10,936 nt of DNA, taken from positions 1-10,936 of the forward strand of contig CAZLEE010000155.1 in the NCBI GenBank assembly GCA_964558455.1, in the 5' to 3' direction. Positions 6,877-10,936 of this stretch are shown piece after piece. The stretch is from DASRLE01 sp964558455 (GTDB lineage Bacteria > Verrucomicrobiota > Verrucomicrobiia > Limisphaerales > Palsa-1400). Position 1 is the first letter of the stretch; each line of letters starts with the position of its first letter. The position numbers and the translations under genes were made by a program. The notes under the pieces were generated by a model that searched no databases, was not told the origin of the DNA, and was given only the letters and a program-made list of their open reading frames with translations.

Positions 6877-7260
6877 TTATTTCACGCCCGCCACCCGGAA
6901 CCCTTCCCCTTCCAGCAGCGACCGCACCCGGCCCACCTGATTGCCCTGGATTTCAATCGTCCGTTCGCGCGTCGTTCCCCCGCAACCGCAGGCCGAGCGC
7001 AGTTTGCGCCCCAAATCCTCAATGGATTGCGTGCTGATGTGCGCCGCAAAATCATGGACGACAATGACAATTTTTCCGCCCCGGTGCGCCGTTTCCTTCC
7101 TCAGCACGACCCGGCCCAAAGCCGGCCTCGCCTTCGCCGGCGGAGGCGGCACGACAACCGTGTCGCCGAGCGGCAGATTGTCGATTTGCAAACCCGCAAA
7201 CGGGTTATTCAACTCCATCGGCTGCTCGGTCGATACCTCTGTTTTGTCTTTTCTGGCCAT
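6877..7260 (-). CDS. SUI1/eIF1-domain translation initiation factor-like protein (YciH type)
   Basis: This 127-residue protein has a C-terminal SUI1 domain. LRKETAHRGGKIVIVVHDF, LGRKLRSACGCGGTTRERTI and EIQGNQVGRVRSLLEGEGF are the three conserved blocks; the GCGGT core corresponds to the basic loop that contacts the small ribosomal subunit in eIF1. Bacterial YciH-type proteins are thought to influence start-codon selection or translation under stress; a precise role here is not visible. The first ~45 residues are low complexity and contain a run of four prolines (VVVPPPPAK), probably disordered. I chose the ATG at 7258-7260 (MARKDKTE); an ATG at 7270-7272 (MKNRMARK) is an alternative, adding four residues. 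No strong ribosome site separates the two. It is transcribed in the same direction as the sulfatases but 160 bp away, so it likely has its own promoter. Confidence 0.88.
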   Translation of the reverse strand: MARKDKTEVSTEQPMELNNPFAGLQIDNLPLGDTVVVPPPPAKARPALGRVVLRKETAHRGGKIVIVVHDFAAHISTQSIEDLGRKLRSACGCGGTTRERTIEIQGNQVGRVRSLLEGEGFRVAGVK

Positions 7261-7350
7261 GCGATTCTTCATGTCATCGGCAAAAAACAACAAGGACTTA
7301 AGCCCAAAAAATCAAATTCCACGTCCGACAAGACGCCCAAGCCGGGACCC

Positions 7351-7371
7351 GTTTTTTGGCTGGCCAAAAAC
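7351..7371. repeat. Short inverted repeat downstream of the sulfatase genes (possible terminator)
   Basis: GTTTTTTGG and CCAAAAAC flank a CTGG loop, giving a nearly perfect hairpin with one bulged T. It lies about 50 bp past the stop of the last sulfatase and upstream of the SUI1 gene, where a terminator would be expected. The stem is AT-rich and no clear T-run follows on the minus strand, so a role as an intrinsic terminator is only a suggestion. Confidence 0.3.
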
Positions 7372-7420
7372 TGGCATAACGGCCTGATGAAGAAAAGCAA
7401 AAATACGCTTGGGGCGCAAC

Positions 7421-8911
7421 TCACGGCTGACGCGCCTTTTGCAGCGATTTTGAAAGCTCCTTGATTTTTTCCGCCTGTCCGGGAGCGAGGTTATTGGACT
7501 CGCCCAAGTCGGTTCCCAAATCGTAAAGTTGCGCCTTCGGCCCCCGGCGCGACCCCGGCGCGTCCAACAACTCCGGGCTGATGTATTTCCACAAGCCGTC
7601 GCGGAAACCCAGCACTTGAAACCCGTCATGCTCCACCAGTTCATCCCGCGCCGACTTCGTCTCCCCCAACAACGCCGCCAGCACATTGCGGCTGTCTGGC
7701 GCTTCCCCGGCGGCCAGCTTTTCGCCGGTCAACGCCGCGAATGTGGCCGGCAAATCCATCAGGCAAATCAGCGCATCCGACACACCCGGCTTCACCCGCC
7801 CCGGCCAGCGCAAAATGAACGGCACCCGCGTCCCGCCTTCGTAGATGCTGTATTTCCCCCCGCGCAACGGCCCCGCCGGCTTGTGGCCGTTCGCATCCTT
7901 CACCGCTCCGTCCGCATATCCGTCATCCAGCACCGGGCCGTTGTCGCTGGTCACAATAACCAGGGTATTCCCCGCCAATTTCAGCCGCTCCAGCTCAGAC
8001 AGAATTTCCCCCACGCACCAGTCAAATTCCACAATCACATCGCCGCGCAATCCGCACCCGCTCTTCCCCACAAAACGCGGATGCGGCACCCTTGGCACAT
8101 GCGGGTCATGCGTCGCAAAATATAGAAAAAACGGACGTCCCGCGTTGCGCCCGATAAAATCCACCGCCTTGCGCGTGATGATGTCCGCCTTGTCCTCATC
8201 CTTCCACAACGCCGCCCGCCCTCCGCTCATGAAACCGATCCGGCTGATCCCGTCCACAATGGTTCCGTCGTGTCCGTGGCTGAATTTCATCTTGAGCAAT
8301 TCCGGGTGTTCCTTCCCGGTCGGCTCATTGCCGATCTGCTCTTGATAACTGACCCTTATCGGGTCGCTCGCCTCCAACCCCGCCACCCGCCGGTTTTCGA
8401 TATACACGCACGGCACGCGATCCCCGGTCGCCGCCATGATGAAGCTGTAATCAAAGCCCAATTCCAGCGGCCCCGGCTTGATCTCGCCGTTCCAATCCGC
8501 CCTGCCCGGGCCGCCCAGCCCAAGATGCCATTTTCCCACCACGCCCGTCCGGTAATCCGCCCGCTTCAAAATCGAAGCCATCGTCGCCTGGTTCGTCCCG
8601 ATGATCAGCGGCGCGTCTCCCGGCAAAATGCCGGTCCCTTTTTTCCGCCACGGATACTGCCCGGTCAGAAGCGCATAGCGCGACGGCGTGCAGGTCGCCG
8701 AAGTCGCGTGCATGTCCGTGAAACGCAGACCCTCCCGACCGAGACGGTCGATGTTCGGGGTCGGAATCCTTGTCGCCCCGTAACAACCCGTGTCCCCAAA
8801 TCCGAGGTCGTCGGCCACGATCAAAACGATGTTTGGCCGGGCCGGGCCGGCAAAGACGCCGGCTCCGCCCAAAAACAGAACCGCCAGGCCTAAAAAAAGT
8901 TTCGCTTTCAT
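7421..8911 (-). CDS. Secreted sulfatase (arylsulfatase family, formylglycine-dependent)
   Basis: The 496-residue precursor starts with a signal peptide (MKAKLFLGLAVLFLGGAGVFA, cleaved near residue 21). ADD at 33-35 supplies metal-binding aspartates. C74-T-P-S-R78, followed by ALLTGQ, is the CxPxR sulfatase signature in which Cys74 is converted to formylglycine. GKWHLG (Lys127, His129), THDPH (His268) and SDNG (Asp323, Asn324) complete the Ca2+/substrate pocket. The C-terminal subdomain ends with the usual YDLGTDLGESNNLAP. It hydrolyses sulfate esters, probably on polysaccharide, outside the cytoplasm or in the periplasm. Substrate specificity cannot be read from the sequence. The start ATG is 25 nt after the upstream sulfatase stop and is preceded by GAAAG. 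No sulfatase-maturating enzyme is encoded in the window. Confidence 0.94.
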   Translation of the reverse strand: MKAKLFLGLAVLFLGGAGVFAGPARPNIVLIVADDLGFGDTGCYGATRIPTPNIDRLGREGLRFTDMHATSATCTPSRYALLTGQYPWRKKGTGILPGDAPLIIGTNQATMASILKRADYRTGVVGKWHLGLGGPGRADWNGEIKPGPLELGFDYSFIMAATGDRVPCVYIENRRVAGLEASDPIRVSYQEQIGNEPTGKEHPELLKMKFSHGHDGTIVDGISRIGFMSGGRAALWKDEDKADIITRKAVDFIGRNAGRPFFLYFATHDPHVPRVPHPRFVGKSGCGLRGDVIVEFDWCVGEILSELERLKLAGNTLVIVTSDNGPVLDDGYADGAVKDANGHKPAGPLRGGKYSIYEGGTRVPFILRWPGRVKPGVSDALICLMDLPATFAALTGEKLAAGEAPDSRNVLAALLGETKSARDELVEHDGFQVLGFRDGLWKYISPELLDAPGSRRGPKAQLYDLGTDLGESNNLAPGQAEKIKELSKSLQKARQP

Positions 8912-8936
8912 CTTTCAACCATAGAACGATCCCGGG

Positions 8937-10343
8937 TCAGTTGGAATAGGGAACAGTCCCCCGCTCATTCACCGGCCAACCCCATTTTTTGATGTAATCA
9001 TCCGCCGGCAAAAAAGAATCATGCGCCTGCCGCAGTTTTGCATCCAAAAGCCGGTCCAATTTCTTCCGCTCCCGGGCCGTGTCGATCCGGGCCGCCAGAT
9101 TGGTCGTTTGTAGGGGGTCCTTTGTGTTATCAAATAAAAGCCAGGGACCCTTCAAATCGCGCACATAGGTGAACCGCTCCGTGCGCAACCCGCGAAACTC
9201 CCGCCCGCCGACGCTCCGCGTGTATTCGCCAAACGGCGCCACGCACCAAATCAACGCGGCGTTGTCCGACGGATTCCTTTTCCCGCGCATGTAACCGCTG
9301 TAATCCATCCCCTCCACCGTCGCCGGAACCGGCACATGGCACAACCCCAGCACGGTCGGCATGATGTCCTCGGTGGCAATCACGGCGTCAACCTGCCGCG
9401 CCTTGATCCCGGTCAGGGGCGGGCAACGCATCAGGAGCGGAACCCGGATGGATTCGTCGTACGGCTTCTGTTTGGCGGTCATACCGTGCGAACCCAGCAT
9501 GTCCCCGTGGTCCGACGTGAAAATGACGATGGTTTTTTCGTCCAGACCCGTTTCGCGCAAGGTTTGCAGCAAATCCCCGGCGCAATCATCCAGCGCGCTG
9601 CAATGGGCATAGTAACCGGCCAGGTCGCGCCGCCATCCTGCCGGACCCGGCGGCACGTTGCCGCGCAGAATCAATTTCGACGGATCGTACAGCGCCTGAT
9701 ATTTTTCCGGCGCGGTTCCGTAAGGCGAATGGGGCGGTCCCCACGAAAGCACAAACAGGAATGGGCGGCTGTTGGTGGCGCGGCTGCGCAAGTATTCCCT
9801 GGCATCGCGCGTTTGGGCGATGGCGTCGTAACCGGCCCACTGCAATTTCTCCGGCGTGTCGCCGTAGTAAGACGAATGATTGTAATTATGGGTACATTCC
9901 AGCGCCTTCCAATAATCGAACCCCTGCCGGCGCTGGCGTGGAATGAATTCAGAGCGGCCTCCGCCGTTGAGATGCCATTTGCCGACGTAGCCCGTGTCGT
10001 AACCCTGCGCGGCCAAAACCTGGGCGAGCGTAAGCACGTTCGTCCCCAGCGGGACATCGTTCAGGAACACTCCATGCGTCACCGCCCGCTGTCCGGTCAA
10101 AAGCGAGGCGCGCGCCGGACAGCACACCGGCAGGCTGGAAACGGCGCGGGTAAAATCCACGCTTTCGCGCTCCAAGGCGTCGAGGTGCGGCGTCCTGACA
10201 TTGGGGTCCCCCGCGTAACCGAACGCCTGCGCCCGCCATTGATCGGCCATCACAATCATTACATTCGGGCGCGCCGCCTCCGCACCCAGCGTCCGGCCAA
10301 GGCCGGCCAGAAGCAGGAGCGCGAAGATGAGTCGTTTGGCCAT
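8937..10343 (-). CDS. Secreted sulfatase, second paralogue (ADQ / CCPAR type)
   Basis: A 468-residue formylglycine-dependent sulfatase with a signal peptide (AKRLIFALLLLAGLGRTLGA). The metal site starts with ADQW (Asp34, Gln35) instead of the ADD of its neighbour. The maturation motif is C74-C-P-A-R78 followed by ASLLTGQ, so Cys74 is the predicted formylglycine and Cys75 sits in the variable position. YVGKWHL (Lys122, His124), GPPHSPY (His205), TSDHGD (Asp278, His279) and KQKPYDESIRVPLL complete the active site. The ADQ and SDHGDMLGSHG features belong to a different sulfatase branch from the neighbour, near the choline-sulfatase / N-acetylglucosamine-6-sulfatase side, so the two probably act on different linkages. 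It is first in a two-gene minus-strand unit and diverges from the secreted protein at the window's right edge. Confidence 0.94.
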   Translation of the reverse strand: MAKRLIFALLLLAGLGRTLGAEAARPNVMIVMADQWRAQAFGYAGDPNVRTPHLDALERESVDFTRAVSSLPVCCPARASLLTGQRAVTHGVFLNDVPLGTNVLTLAQVLAAQGYDTGYVGKWHLNGGGRSEFIPRQRRQGFDYWKALECTHNYNHSSYYGDTPEKLQWAGYDAIAQTRDAREYLRSRATNSRPFLFVLSWGPPHSPYGTAPEKYQALYDPSKLILRGNVPPGPAGWRRDLAGYYAHCSALDDCAGDLLQTLRETGLDEKTIVIFTSDHGDMLGSHGMTAKQKPYDESIRVPLLMRCPPLTGIKARQVDAVIATEDIMPTVLGLCHVPVPATVEGMDYSGYMRGKRNPSDNAALIWCVAPFGEYTRSVGGREFRGLRTERFTYVRDLKGPWLLFDNTKDPLQTTNLAARIDTARERKKLDRLLDAKLRQAHDSFLPADDYIKKWGWPVNERGTVPYSN

Positions 10344-10487
10344 GTCCCGACGCTACCGAACCGCACCGGGAAAGGAAATGGATTTCATCAGGCAAGCGAA
10401 GCGGGCGAAATAGCTGTGGTCCCGGTTAAAACCATCCTTGTGCCGGCAATCGCGCGTTGCCATCCTCACTGCAAAAAAATAATCAAT
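10344..10487. promoter_or_regulatory. Divergent intergenic region between sulfatase unit and right-edge secreted gene
   Basis: This 144-bp region separates two divergent starts. The last ~30 bp (10470-10500) are distinctly AT-rich, running slightly past the first ATG. TATGAT at 10487-10492 matches a -10 hexamer at five of six positions, but it overlaps the first candidate ATG (10488), and no good -35 box is found at 16-18 bp. If it is used, the true start would be a later ATG (10509 or 10512). I see no clear promoter for the sulfatase direction. Confidence 0.25.
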
Positions 10488-10936
10488 ATGATCAGTCATG
10501 TTAGGCGAATGATGTCAGGAGGGCTGCCGGGATTGTTCTGGAGCAGCGCAATGATGATGTTGGCAGCGCCTTCAGCGTTGCCGCAAGGTCTCACCGTCCA
10601 GACCAATGCGGAGGAGGTTGTTTATACATCGCCCTGGCTGAAGGTGGCGTTCTCGTCCCGCACCCCAACCATGACCTTTCTGTCGGTGGATGCGACCGGA
10701 ACCAGCCGCCATTCACGCAATCTCCTGGAGGCTTCGATTGGCGGCGGCCCCTCGGTCACAACGCCCACGGGCGTCTGCTCGTTGTTGGAAACGCCGTGCG
10801 TTTTCTCCAGAACCGGAAATGTTGTGCGCTATGCCGGCGTCAAGCTTGGCCAATGGGAAACCGACTCCTACCGCTATACGATCAAGCCCAAGGAAATCGA
10901 CATGGTCATCGACAGGGATGTTCCTCAGGACTACGA
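10488..10936 (+). CDS. Unrecognised, probably secreted protein (3' end beyond the window)
   Basis: An open frame of 149 codons runs to the window edge without a stop. It begins MISHVRRMMSGGLPGLFWSS and continues with a hydrophobic stretch (AMMMLAAPSALPQG), fitting a signal peptide with basic residues before the core. The mature part (EEVVYTSPWLKVAFSSRTPT, FLSVDATG, VRYAGVKLGQWETDSYRYTI, EIDMVIDRDVPQDY) has the alternating pattern of a beta-sandwich domain, like the N-terminal domains of some large carbohydrate-active enzymes, but I do not recognise the family. The start is uncertain: ATG at 10488 keeps the basic N-region, ATG at 10509/10512 has AGG a few bases upstream, and a strong AGGAGGG lies at 10517-10523. 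It diverges from two sulfatases, which suggests but does not prove a role in sulfated glycan use. Confidence 0.6.
   Translation, partial: MISHVRRMMSGGLPGLFWSSAMMMLAAPSALPQGLTVQTNAEEVVYTSPWLKVAFSSRTPTMTFLSVDATGTSRHSRNLLEASIGGGPSVTTPTGVCSLLETPCVFSRTGNVVRYAGVKLGQWETDSYRYTIKPKEIDMVIDRDVPQDY

Noticed and set aside
7387..7464. A 25-codon plus-strand frame starting MKKSKNTLGA
   Set aside because: It overlaps the sulfatase 3' end antisense, has no visible ribosome site, and is too short to support alone.
7529..8893. Plus-strand frames of up to 207 codons opposite the first sulfatase
   Set aside because: Arg/Pro-rich translations with no motif, opposite a sulfatase with a full set of catalytic residues.

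Overview
The window looks like chromosomal DNA from a GC-rich Verrucomicrobiota-like bacterium (PVC superphylum). This is an inference from gene content: a type IV pilin-like protein with a C-terminal H-X9-DG motif, two secreted sulfatases side by side, a bacterial SUI1/eIF1-type protein, and housekeeping genes in small clusters. I see no rRNA, tRNA, CRISPR array, transposase or phage gene. Planctomycetota or Lentisphaerota are possible alternatives.

Layout. At the left edge a plus-strand pilin-like gene (3-830) has lost its N-terminus to the window boundary. It converges on a minus-strand pair made of a short hibernation factor gene (hpf, 2157-2516) and a metal-dependent amidohydrolase/deaminase gene (927-2150) that starts 6 nt after the hpf stop. 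A 92-bp divergent spacer separates hpf from the plus-strand run parA (2609-3409), an FNR-like flavin reductase (3454-4173), gcvT (4181-5344), gcvH (5347-5730) and a secreted penicillin-binding-protein-like serine hydrolase (5727-6824). The last four are very tightly packed (gaps of 7 and 2 nt, then a 4-nt overlap) and are probably one transcript. The right part is minus strand: a SUI1-domain translation factor (6877-7260) and two signal-peptide-bearing sulfatases (7421-8911 and 8937-10343, 25 nt apart). At the right edge, diverging from the sulfatases, an unrecognised and probably secreted protein begins at about 10488 and runs off the window.

How the genes work together. GcvT and GcvH are the aminomethyltransferase and lipoyl carrier of the glycine cleavage system, but gcvP (glycine decarboxylase) and lpd are not in the window; a flavin reductase and a serine hydrolase occupy the flanks instead. 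The sulfatases, with the divergent secreted protein, suggest breakdown of sulfated polysaccharide. The rest (hpf, SUI1 protein, ParA) is translation and chromosome housekeeping.

I did not find convincing evidence for a wholly new system. The most useful leads are the gcvT-gcvH cluster without gcvP but with a flavin reductase, the unidentified secreted protein at the right edge, and the deaminase coupled to hpf.
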